Below are positions 1 to 5,725 of a stretch of DNA of 6,654 nucleotides, in pieces. Position numbers and translations under genes: made by a program. Within the stretch, counting starts at the first letter, position 1. Each line of letters begins with the position of its first letter. The stretch covers positions 1-6,654 of the forward strand of contig JBKJQB010000059.1 in NCBI GenBank assembly GCA_046594105.1. The letters are read 5' to 3'. The notes under the pieces were generated by a model that worked only from the letters and a program-made list of their open reading frames with translations, did not search any database and was not told the origin of the DNA. Source of the stretch: JBDSGC01 sp046594105. GTDB taxonomy: Bacteria; Acidobacteriota; Thermoanaerobaculia; Gp7-AA8.

Positions 1-115
1 CCTTCTCCCCGGGCACGGGGAGAAGGTGCCGAAGGCGGATGAGGGGAGCTCACTCGACCAGGCAGGACCCCTCATCCCCGCTTCGCGGACCTTCTCCCCG
101 TGTGCGGGGAGAAGG
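1..115. repeat. Paired palindromic intergenic repeat, two inverted copies
   Basis: Two hairpins share the same 10-bp arms, ccttctcccc and ggggagaagg: one at 1-26 with loop gggcac, the other at 90-115 with loop gtgtgc. Each is followed, on its own strand, by a tail ending in ggatgagggg (37-46 on +; its complement at 68-77). The two copies therefore face each other tail to tail around a spacer of about 21 bases, like the paired REP units called BIMEs. Similar ccttctcccc palindromes are, from memory, common between genes in many Proteobacteria and other phyla. The first copy begins at base 1, so the element may continue to the left. It lies upstream of the cytidine deaminase gene and contains no gene. 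Confidence 0.85.
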
Positions 116-275
116 ACTCTCGATGGGGAGGCTCGCGTTTTCACCATCATTCAAAGGCGATCGAGTGACCGCGGACTGAGGCCAAAATCGCGGCGGACGC
201 TTTGCGAACCAACGCCGCCGCCCGCAATGCCGGCGAATGACAACGTCCCTCGCTTGCGCTAACGTACGCGGTCCC

Positions 276-674
276 GTGAATCCACAGACAAAAACTCTCA
301 TCGAAGAAGCGACTGTCGCACGCGAAAACGCCTCCGCGCCGTTCTCGAAGTTCAAGGTCGGTGCGGCGTTGCAGACCGCTGGGGGCAAGGTCTTCCACGG
401 CTGCAACGTGGAGAACTGCACCTACGGATTGACGGTCTGCGCCGAACGGGTGGCCCTGCTTTCCGCCATCGCCGCCGGCGAGCGGAAGTTCACCGCCGTC
501 GCCGTGGTCACCCAGTCCGACACGCCGGGCACTCCCTGCGGACCCTGCCGCCAGTTGCTCTGGGAGTACTGCGGCGACATCGACGTCACTCTGGCCAACC
601 TCAAAGGGCAGCGCGTGGAGTACAAACTCTCCGCGCTCCTGCCGCACCCGTTCAGCTTCTCCCTGGAGGATTGA
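276..674 (+). CDS. cdd: Cytidine deaminase
   Basis: Hydrolytically deaminates cytidine and deoxycytidine to uridine and deoxyuridine in cytoplasmic pyrimidine salvage. The zinc and catalytic signature is complete: CAE at residues 55-57 (zinc Cys and proton-shuttling Glu) and PCGPC with zinc ligands Cys88 and Cys91. The NVEN segment at 44-47 matches the ribose-binding Asn/Glu of the family. I chose the GTG at 276, giving 132 residues and motif positions within two of those I recall for the 136-residue Bacillus subtilis enzyme. The in-frame ATG at 237 would add 13 residues (MTTSLACANVRGP) with no family counterpart. Neither start has a clear Shine-Dalgarno. The gene ends in TGA, showing that TGA is a normal stop here. 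The next gene starts one base later, so the two probably form an operon. Family certain; start less so. Confidence 0.95.
   Translation: MNPQTKTLIEEATVARENASAPFSKFKVGAALQTAGGKVFHGCNVENCTYGLTVCAERVALLSAIAAGERKFTAVAVVTQSDTPGTPCGPCRQLLWEYCGDIDVTLANLKGQRVEYKLSALLPHPFSFSLED
665..670 (+). promoter_or_regulatory. Ribosome binding site of the amidohydrolase
   Basis: GGAGGA lies in the last codons of cdd, five bases before the GTG at 676. It is the only strong Shine-Dalgarno near any gene start in this window. It decides in favour of the GTG start, which includes a signal peptide, over the ATG at 721, which has no such site and would make a cytosolic protein. Confidence 0.8.
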
Positions 675-675
675 C

Positions 676-2049
676 GTGCGCCGCTGCCTGATTGCTCTTC
701 TGATCCTCACCGCAGTTCCCATGGCCTCGGCGAAGACTGTGGACATCGTCATCACCGGCGGCACCGTGCTGACCATGGCCGGACCGAATATCGAGCGTGG
801 GGCGGTGGCCATCGACAAAGGCGCCATCGTCGCCGTGGGCACCGCTGCTGAGATCTCCCGCAAGTACACCGGCAGGCAGACGGTCAACGCGAAGGGGATG
901 GCCATCCTGCCTGGGCTGGTGAACACGCACACCCACGCCGCCATGACGCTCTTCCGCGGCATCGCCGACGACCGCGACCTGATGGACTGGCTGCAGCACT
1001 TCATCTTCCCGGCCGAAGCGAAGAACGTCGATCGCGACTTCGTGCGATGGGGCACCCGACTGGCCGCGGCGGAGATGATCCGTTCCGGCACCACCACCTT
1101 CACAGACATGTATTACTTCGAGAGCGATGTGGCCGCGGAGGCCAAACGCGCCGGTCTGCGCGGAGTTCTCGGCGAGACGCTCATCGACTTTCCGGCGCCC
1201 GACAACAAGACCTGGGACGCGGCCATCGCCTACACCCGCGCCTTCATCAAACAGTGGCACGGCGATCCGATGATTACCCCTGCGCTCGCTCCGCACGCGC
1301 CGTTCACGGTGTCCCGCGAGCACCTGCTGCAGGTCCGCGCCCTGGCCACGGAGCTGCGCGCGCCCATCCTCATCCACGTCGCGGAGACCCAGAACGAAGT
1401 GAAGCAGGTCACCGAGAAGACCACCATGTCTCCCATGGCCTACCTCGACTCGCTCAACTTCCTGGGGCGCGATGTGATCGCCGCGCACGGCATCTGGCTG
1501 ACCGACGACGAGATCAGGACGGCCGCGGCGAAACATGTCGGCATCGCCCACAATCCGGAGAGCAACATGATGCTGGCCTCCGGAATCGCTCCGGTGGTGG
1601 CCATGCGCATCGCCGGCGTCAACGTCGGACTGGGAACGGACGGACCGGCCGGATCGAACAACAATCTGGACATGCTGGAGGAAGCGGCCAGCGCCGCGCG
1701 ATTGCAGAAGATCAGTCGCATGGATCCGAAGGCCCTCAGCGCGCGCGACGTGCTGGAGATGGCCACCATCGGCGGCGCGCGCGTCCTCGGACTGGACGAC
1801 AAGATCGGGACGCTGGAAGCGGGCAAGCGCGCCGACGTCATCGTGATCGACCTCGGCGACGTCAAATCGCAGCCGGTCTACGCCGCCGAGTCCGCGATCG
1901 TCTACGCCGCTTCGGGAAGCGCCGTGACCACCACCATCTGCGACGGCAAGTTCCTCATGCGCGACCGCAAGGTGCTGACCGTCGACGTGCCGGCCACGCT
2001 GGTCAAAGCACGCGAGTACCGGGACAAGGTACGCAAGAGTCTGCAGTAG
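676..2049 (+). CDS. Exported amidohydrolase, MTA/SAH deaminase-like
   Basis: A 457-residue metal-dependent hydrolase of the amidohydrolase superfamily (COG0402, MtaD/TrzA group), which deaminates purine nucleosides or related heterocycles. Metal ligands are visible: HTH at 85-87, His234 in HVAET and Asp322 in GTDG. Glu237, His207 (APHAPF) and His271 (HGIWLTDDE) match substrate-binding or proton-shuttling positions, and HNPESNMMLASG (292-303) is typical of methylthioadenosine/S-adenosylhomocysteine deaminases. Two arginines that, from memory, bind the homocysteine carboxylate in Thermotoga TM0936 are not evident around residues 162-180, so the substrate may differ. The first 19 residues, MRRCLIALLILTAVPMASA, look like a Sec signal peptide cleaved after ASA, which is unusual for this family. 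GGAGGA at 665-670 supports the GTG start; the ATG at 721 would remove the signal. It follows cdd by one base, suggesting coupled nucleoside salvage. Family sure; exact substrate and export inferred. Confidence 0.9.
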   Translation: MRRCLIALLILTAVPMASAKTVDIVITGGTVLTMAGPNIERGAVAIDKGAIVAVGTAAEISRKYTGRQTVNAKGMAILPGLVNTHTHAAMTLFRGIADDRDLMDWLQHFIFPAEAKNVDRDFVRWGTRLAAAEMIRSGTTTFTDMYYFESDVAAEAKRAGLRGVLGETLIDFPAPDNKTWDAAIAYTRAFIKQWHGDPMITPALAPHAPFTVSREHLLQVRALATELRAPILIHVAETQNEVKQVTEKTTMSPMAYLDSLNFLGRDVIAAHGIWLTDDEIRTAAAKHVGIAHNPESNMMLASGIAPVVAMRIAGVNVGLGTDGPAGSNNNLDMLEEAASAARLQKISRMDPKALSARDVLEMATIGGARVLGLDDKIGTLEAGKRADVIVIDLGDVKSQPVYAAESAIVYAASGSAVTTTICDGKFLMRDRKVLTVDVPATLVKAREYRDKVRKSLQ

Positions 2050-2051
2050 GT

Positions 2052-2090
2052 CTCGGAGCGCCGGCATCCTGCCGGCGCCAGCTCGCCGAG
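2052..2090. repeat. GC-rich hairpin between convergent genes
   Basis: A perfect 9-bp hairpin (2058-2066 with 2070-2078, loop TCC) is flanked by the outer pair ctcgg (2052-2056) and ccgag (2086-2090). It begins just after the amidohydrolase stop and lies before the end of the convergent selenoprotein gene. No T-run follows on either strand, so it is not a textbook intrinsic terminator, though it could slow polymerase from either side. Its core gcgccggca is the same as in the repeats at 5264-5373 and 5486-5514, so it is best read as a short member of that repeat family. Confidence 0.7.
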
Positions 2091-2147
2091 TAGCGCCGAC
2101 CGATGCCTCGGATGTCGAGCGGCGCGGCATCACCGCGACGCCCTCAC

Positions 2148-3452
2148 CTACATCGTCGCGATCTTCTTCCGCAGCGATGCCAGCAATGCTTCGCTGCGCT
2201 GTTCCGCGGGAAGCGACTCGGCGTAGTGCAGAGCCTCCTCCATCGTCTTGCGGGCGGCATCCTTGTCGCCTTTGAGCGTGTAGAGATCGGAGCGGTTGCG
2301 CAGGATGCCGATCTTCCGCGGTCCGTAGGCCCGCTCCAGCGCGCGACCATTCGCCGCGAGCGCGTCGTCGTAGCGGCCCATGGCCTTGTACGCCGAGGCC
2401 AGTCGCGCCGGCGGGTTGTAGTCGGTGGGGAAATCCTTTTCGGACTGCTCCAGCATGGGAATCGCTTTCTCCGGCTGCTTGAGGGCGATGTAGGCGCCGA
2501 GGCGATGGGGATCGTAGACGGCGCGCTGTTCGGCGGTCTTTCCCTTCGCTGCCTCGGCCTCCAGGAACGTCGCCCATTCCTGGCGCAGAGTGGTGGCGCC
2601 CGCTTCGTCTTTCATCGATGCGCGGGTACTGATCAGCGACTCGTAGAGACCGGAACGGTCGTCACCCGAGAGCGGAATCTTCGCGTCATCCAGGGTCTCG
2701 CGGGAGGCTTTCTCCAGCGTGTCGAGAAGTGAGGCGCGATGAGGATCGTCTTCTTTCAGATCGCCGGCGCATCCCAATCCCGTGGCCGCAACATTGGCCG
2801 CCGAGTAGGTGCCCTTCACACGCGGATACAGCTCCGCGGCGCGGGCGGCACAGCGCGCCTGGTCATGGGCGAGCGCCAGCGCGAAAACGAGCGACTCCGC
2901 GGCGCGTCCGGAGCGCGACCAGTCCTTCGGGGCGGCAGCGAACGCCGCTTCGTACGCGGTGGCCGCTTCGGCGTGTTTCCCCGCGCTCTCCAGGATGTCC
3001 GCGCGGGACAGGGCTTCGTCGGCCGCGGACTGCTTTCCGTGCATCAGCTTCGTGCCGTCGGCCAGCAGCTTCTTCAACTGCGGAACCGTTGCTCCCCCTG
3101 AGTAACGAAGGGCCACCGATTCTTTCTTCGGGTCGACGATCAGCAGCGTGGGCCAGACGTTGATCGGGTACTTTTTCAGGAACGCTGCGTTGGTCCCGTT
3201 CTCCGTGTCAATGGCGAGCCAGACAAACTGTCCGGCATACCGCTCGAGAGCCTTGTCCGTAAAGACGAACGCCCTCATGGAGCGGCATGTGTGTCACCAG
3301 GGTGCCCAGGCATCCACAAACAGCGGGACGTTCTTCGTCCGCGCCATCTTCAATGCCTTCCCGTAGTCGTTGTCGATGAACGGCAGAACTTCTTTTGCCA
3401 GCGCGAGCGCAGGTGAGAGGGCCAGCAGCAGAGCGATTGCCAGTTTCTTCAT
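2148..3452 (-). CDS. Exported thioredoxin-fold selenoprotein with TPR domain
   Basis: Read through the TGA at 3296-3294, this is one 434-residue protein. Residues 1-19 (MKKLAIALLLALSPALALA) are a Sec signal peptide. A thioredoxin-like domain follows at about 25-135, with active site WAPW-U53-HT-C56-RSM and a cis-proline at 101 (VWPT), closest to the Thioredoxin_7/DsbD-gamma style. From about 143 the protein is helical with tetratricopeptide repeats, clearest at 143-176 and 311-412. It probably acts as an envelope thiol-disulfide or peroxide-handling oxidoreductase, with TPRs for partner binding; the partner is unknown. ATG 3452 was chosen because it opens the signal peptide; ATG 3473 and GTG 3494 also lie in frame and no start has a clear Shine-Dalgarno. 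The stop is TAG. The rival reading is a Cys-to-stop mutation, argued against by the TGA's exact position, the hairpin after it and the intact 376 codons beyond. Selenoproteins with UxxC thioredoxin motifs are known; I do not recall this TPR fusion among them. Confidence 0.85.
3236..3293 (-). promoter_or_regulatory. Candidate bacterial SECIS element
   Basis: Starting four bases after the TGA, the minus-strand RNA folds into 22 pairs. 3289-3286 pairs with 3239-3236, and 3285-3280 with 3245-3240. After a CAU bulge (3279-3277), 3276-3271 pairs with 3251-3246. Opposite an AAG bulge (3254-3252), 3270-3265 pairs with 3260-3255. The loop is CUUU (3264-3261). Three of the 22 pairs are G-U. The loop begins 29 bases after the UGA, inside the published 16-37 range for bacterial SECIS. 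Known elements carry a G in the first two loop positions. That fits only if the top two pairs open, giving a loop GUCUUUAC that starts with GU as in Escherichia coli fdhF. The role is to recruit SelB with Sec-tRNA; that is inferred. Confidence 0.75.
3294..3296 (-). other. In-frame UGA, probable selenocysteine codon (U53)
   Basis: On the minus strand the codons read Trp-Ala-Pro-Trp-TGA-His-Thr-Cys-Arg-Ser-Met. The TGA takes the place of the first, nucleophilic cysteine in the thioredoxin CxxC motif, the position most often replaced by selenocysteine in redox selenoproteins. The frame is the same before and after it, with a signal peptide upstream and the rest of the thioredoxin fold downstream. 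Confidence 0.83.
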
Positions 3453-3494
3453 GCCGGGAAATGTAGCACGCAGCATGCGCGGTGGGGAGCGCAC

Positions 3495-3525
3495 ATTCTA
3501 TGGGTTTTCGCGCTGCCTCGTGTAA
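3495..3525 (-). promoter_or_regulatory. Possible promoter of the selenoprotein gene
   Basis: The minus strand carries TAGAAT (3500-3495), resembling a -10 box, and TTACAC (3525-3520), a poor -35 match, 19 bases apart, which is slightly long. Transcription would start near 3488, leaving about 36 bases of leader before ATG 3452 and excluding the GTG at 3494 as start. This is a weak call from two short motifs. Confidence 0.2.
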
Positions 3526-3584
3526 TGCCGGTCACCGGAGCGACGATTCCGATTTCTGCCGTCAGAGAACCGCGGTCCTTGAAC

Positions 3585-3810
3585 GCGCCGGAGGCGCGAT
3601 CAGACGGTAGCCGGCGGCCAGCGGAACGCGCAGCCACCGGTCACGGTCGTGCCCGGGAAAACGTCGCCCCGGCGGGGCGGCAGATGGACGACGACGGTCT
3701 GCATCCTGCGCTCGCCGCCCGCGGGGGCGGCTTTCCGATCACGCGTCTGTACCGGTGGCTGCGCGCTTCGCGCTCGCCGACCGTCTACCCTCGGATCGCG
3801 CCTCCGGCGC
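3585..3810. repeat. Large imperfect inverted repeat (fold-back element)
   Basis: The left arm at 3585-3641 and the right arm at 3751-3810 are inverted copies. The outer 17 bases match perfectly (3585-3601 with 3794-3810), as do the inner 15 (3627-3641 with 3751-3765), with a few gaps and mismatches between. The 109-base middle is itself weakly self-complementary around a centre near 3697. The outer ends also contain their own small palindrome (gcgcc gga ggcgc). The whole would fold into a long hairpin in single-stranded DNA or RNA. It carries no gene. It could be a miniature fold-back element or an intergenic repeat; no flanking target duplication was identified. Confidence 0.75.
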
Positions 3811-3863
3811 TCGCCTTCGGCCGTCGGCATCGTCTGTTTTACCTCCGGCGCGAACGGCGACGC

Positions 3864-3918
3864 TCCTTCTTCCATCGCCCTTCTTCATCACCCTTCTTCC
3901 ATCGCCCTTCTCCCGTCC
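3864..3918. repeat. Pyrimidine-rich tandem repeat, four 13-14 base units
   Basis: Four consecutive imperfect units follow the pattern cccttcttccatcg, beginning at about 3864, 3878, 3891 and 3905; the last drifts to cccttctcccgtcc. The + strand stays rich in C and T up to the ATG at 3970. Because the 3970 gene has no Shine-Dalgarno, a pyrimidine-rich leader could assist ribosome binding through protein S1, but this is speculation. Replication slippage alone could explain the tandem units. Confidence 0.7.
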
Positions 3919-3969
3919 TCCTTGCCCGATCCTCCCCTCCCGTCTACCATCGCGAACGGTCCCTCTCCC

Positions 3970-5226
3970 ATGCAACGAATCGTCATCCTGCTCGCTTTGC
4001 TCGGCCTGGCCTCCTCGGCGATGGCCCAGCCGGAGCCTCGACCGGGCACCTCACGGAAGGCGATCGCGTCGGCGGCTACCTGCGCGAGCGCGACGCTCGA
4101 CCTCACCGAGGTCGACCCCTCGATCGAGTTCGGGCAGTACGGCACCCTGTTCCTCGAGAGCGGCCTTCCCCAATGCCGGCAGGCCGCTCACGACACGCTG
4201 TTGCGCAAGCTGCAGCTCGCTCTGGCGCAACCCCGTCACCTCGACCCTTTGCTCAACCGATCAGTCGGTGGCTTCGGGGAATGGCTCGCCGGTGGAAACC
4301 TCGGGCTGGCCATTCCCGCCGCCATGAGGCTTGGCGGTGCAGGATTCCTCGATGGTCCGCTGCACCTCGCGCTGCGATCTGCCATCAATGCCTACCAGTT
4401 CCATCTCGATCCGACCTGCGGACTCAATTACGCCAATGGATGCATGGACGACTACACCCAGGCGGCCGTGGCCTATGCCTGGATCGCCGCCTACGCGCGC
4501 AAGAGCGGACAGGGAGTGACCGCGACGCGCGCAGCAGATCAGGCGCGCAACCTCATCGGACTGGCGCTGTCCCTCGATGTTCACATGTGCAAGGTCGCCG
4601 GCGATGACAGCCTTCCCTCGGTCTGCCGAGGACTGCCCGGCATCGAACAGGGCCTCGCTTCCGGCTACCACGAACTGATCAGCTTCAATCACGGATTCGA
4701 GGATGTGGCCTACGGCATCGGCCTCATCACCTCCATCTCCAGCGCCGCGGTGGCATTGGAGGAAGCGGGCACGCCGTTCGAGGCCTCATCGAACGAGACG
4801 CTGGTGGCCTGGGCGCTCTTCCGGGAAGGCCAGCGCGCGTCGCTTCCGGACGGAAGCAACTTCCGCTCGAATTGCTACCGCGTGTCGGACTACTCGCTGG
4901 TGCGCACCTCGGAATGCGCCGACGCCTGGCACCTGCGCGATCCGTCTGATCCGCTGTACAACCCCTGGATCTTCTATCTGCCGCGCATGTTCCCGGTGCG
5001 CACCGCCTATCGCCAGCTGTTCCACGGCACGCCGAACGGGCAACCGTTCCAGTTCGACGTGTTCGATCCGTCGCTCTTCAACGGCCCGTTTCTCAACGAT
5101 GGCCGCAAGGCGGTCTACGGAAGCCTCGGCTACGCCTGGTGGAACGACGGATCGACCGCCGAGGTGCGCCCACTGCTCGACGGCTACCACGGAGCGGATC
5201 CACGTCAGCGCGCCGCGAAACCGTAA
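3970..5226 (+). CDS. Secreted cysteine-rich protein of unknown function
   Basis: A 418-residue protein I do not recognise. It starts with a convincing signal peptide, MQRIVILLALLGLASSAMA, cleaved after AMA, so it is exported. The mature part is largely helical and rich in Ala, Leu and Gly, and has exactly eight cysteines (38, 69, 150, 158, 207, 219, 302, 316), suggesting up to four disulfides. Segments with several polar or aromatic residues that might form a site are NYANGCMDDYTQ (153-164), GYHELISFNHGFED (232-245) and NPWIFYLPRMFP (331-342). No transmembrane segment follows the signal. The frame stays open upstream to a GTG at 3649, but that part crosses repeats and would bury the signal peptide, so ATG 3970 was chosen. 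It has no Shine-Dalgarno. It is transcribed away from the selenoprotein gene; an oxidoreductase and a disulfide-rich exported neighbour could be functionally linked, but only position suggests it. An (alpha/alpha)-type enzyme fold is conceivable but unproven. Confidence 0.85.
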   Translation: MQRIVILLALLGLASSAMAQPEPRPGTSRKAIASAATCASATLDLTEVDPSIEFGQYGTLFLESGLPQCRQAAHDTLLRKLQLALAQPRHLDPLLNRSVGGFGEWLAGGNLGLAIPAAMRLGGAGFLDGPLHLALRSAINAYQFHLDPTCGLNYANGCMDDYTQAAVAYAWIAAYARKSGQGVTATRAADQARNLIGLALSLDVHMCKVAGDDSLPSVCRGLPGIEQGLASGYHELISFNHGFEDVAYGIGLITSISSAAVALEEAGTPFEASSNETLVAWALFREGQRASLPDGSNFRSNCYRVSDYSLVRTSECADAWHLRDPSDPLYNPWIFYLPRMFPVRTAYRQLFHGTPNGQPFQFDVFDPSLFNGPFLNDGRKAVYGSLGYAWWNDGSTAEVRPLLDGYHGADPRQRAAKP

Positions 5227-5242
5227 AATCGGCGCATCCTCC

Positions 5243-5373
5243 GTGGTTCTGAGCGAAGCGAACGTAGCGCCGGCATCCTTGCCGGCCGTGGCGTCGGCTT
5301 CCAGCCGGCGCGACTCGGCGAGCTCCCGCGGGCAGGATGCCCGCGGCACGGCCGGCAGGGATGCCGGCGCTAC
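5243..5373. repeat. Cloverleaf-like compound palindromic repeat
   Basis: A 27-base inverted repeat (5264-5290 with 5347-5373, one mismatch) encloses two further hairpins: 5291-5311 (9 pairs, loop TCC, one G-T pair) and 5326-5346 (9 perfect pairs, loop GGA). Together they could fold as a branched structure in RNA or single-stranded DNA. The lead-in at 5243-5275 (gtggttctgagcg...) recurs at 5463-5498. The element lies just after the stop of the secreted-protein gene and could protect the end of its transcript. It is not a tRNA: it has no acceptor end or T-loop consensus. Confidence 0.85.
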
Positions 5374-5462
5374 GAAAGGCAGACATTTCCCCAGCATGGC
5401 GACAGAGGTTCATTAGAAGCTGAGGAACGGCGCGCTGTGAGAGGGTGATGAACGTGCGCTTC

Positions 5463-5514
5463 GTGGTTCTTCTGAGCGGAGCGAACGGAGCGCCGGCAGG
5501 ATGCCGGCGCTCCG
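5463..5514. repeat. Second copy of the compound repeat, short form
   Basis: It opens with the same lead-in as 5243-5275, differing by a three-base insertion and two substitutions. It then forms a perfect 13-bp hairpin (5486-5498 with 5502-5514, loop GGA). It keeps the gcgccggca core but lacks the inner hairpins of the longer copy, as if the middle had been lost or never gained. Confidence 0.85.
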
Positions 5515-5550
5515 AAGGCGGCAAGCCCTCCCGAGAGTGGCGGGCGGGAA

Positions 5551-5640
5551 GCGAAGGATCCGCAATCACGAGGATGCTGCCCGAACGACATCCGCGACGT
5601 TGCAGATCCTTCGCCGTCTGCGCGGCTTCAGGATGACGGT
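5551..5640. repeat. Inverted repeat with gatccttcgc arms
   Basis: gcgaaggatccgc (5551-5563) and gcagatccttcgc (5602-5614) are inverted near-copies about 38 bases apart, followed by cggcttcaggatgac. From memory, repeats pairing gcgaaggatctgc with a cttcaggatgac-type end are common between genes in Acidobacteriota and some other soil phyla, which is one reason for the tentative taxonomic call. The right end reaches into the in-frame region upstream of lnt. Confidence 0.6.
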
Positions 5641-5725
5641 TGTGGGGTTGTTCCAGAGCCTCAGGAAACCCTTCCTCGAACTTCTGTATCCCTCCGCCAC
5701 CGCATGCCCTATCCTTCGCCCTGAT

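Larger units (their letters stand above)
3453..3969. other. Divergent intergenic region, no gene
   Basis: This stretch separates the selenoprotein gene from the divergent secreted-protein gene. It must hold the promoters of both. Positions 3453-3584 contain a weak minus-strand promoter candidate, 3585-3810 a large inverted repeat, and 3864-3918 a pyrimidine-rich tandem repeat. The open frames crossing it translate to low-complexity Arg/Pro/Ser-rich sequence typical of non-coding GC-rich DNA, and I accept none of them. No RNA gene was recognised. Confidence 0.7.
5227..5725. other. Repeat-filled intergenic region, no gene
   Basis: The 499 bases between the secreted-protein gene and lnt hold three structured repeats (5243-5373, 5463-5514, 5551-5640) and little else. 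The frames open across it give Ala/Arg/Pro/Ser-rich translations typical of palindromic repeats and are not accepted as genes. A promoter for lnt would be expected in 5641-5725, but I could not identify one. Confidence 0.75.

Noticed and set aside
26..421. Small open frames on both strands around the left-end repeat
   Set aside because: They overlap the palindromic repeat and the start of cdd, and translate to Arg/Pro-rich sequence without ribosome binding sites.
672..674. Genome-wide reassignment of TGA to an amino acid
   Set aside because: cdd ends in TGA at its normal family length, directly before the next gene, and tryptophans in all genes use TGG.
147..1109. 320-codon minus-strand open frame
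   Set aside because: It lies opposite cdd and the start of the amidohydrolase, both of which have full catalytic motifs on the + strand.
652..2577. 641-codon minus-strand open frame
   Set aside because: It is antisense to the well-supported amidohydrolase and runs into the selenoprotein gene in another frame. The translation is Arg/Gly/His-rich with no domain; long shadow frames are usual in GC-rich DNA.
2103..3163. Plus-strand open frames of 209, 144 and 120 codons
   Set aside because: They lie opposite the selenoprotein coding region, whose thioredoxin and TPR sequence is convincing; their translations have no recognisable features.
3294..3296. Selenoprotein gene read as a pseudogene broken by a nonsense mutation
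   Set aside because: The stop is specifically TGA, falls exactly on the redox cysteine, is followed at SECIS distance by a strong hairpin, and the downstream 376 codons are intact. It cannot be fully excluded without the genome's sel genes.
3864..3918. CRISPR array
   Set aside because: The units are 13-14 bases, directly adjacent with no spacers, and imperfect; this is a simple tandem repeat.
3649..3969. GTG start giving the secreted protein a 107-residue N-terminal extension
   Set aside because: The extension crosses the inverted and tandem repeats, is low in complexity, and would place the clear signal peptide in the middle of the protein.
5264..5373. Cloverleaf-like fold as a tRNA, possibly tRNA-Sec
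   Set aside because: Arm lengths and loops (TCC, GGA) do not fit any tRNA, and there is no T-loop consensus. The core recurs elsewhere as an ordinary repeat. No tRNA-Sec was found in the window.
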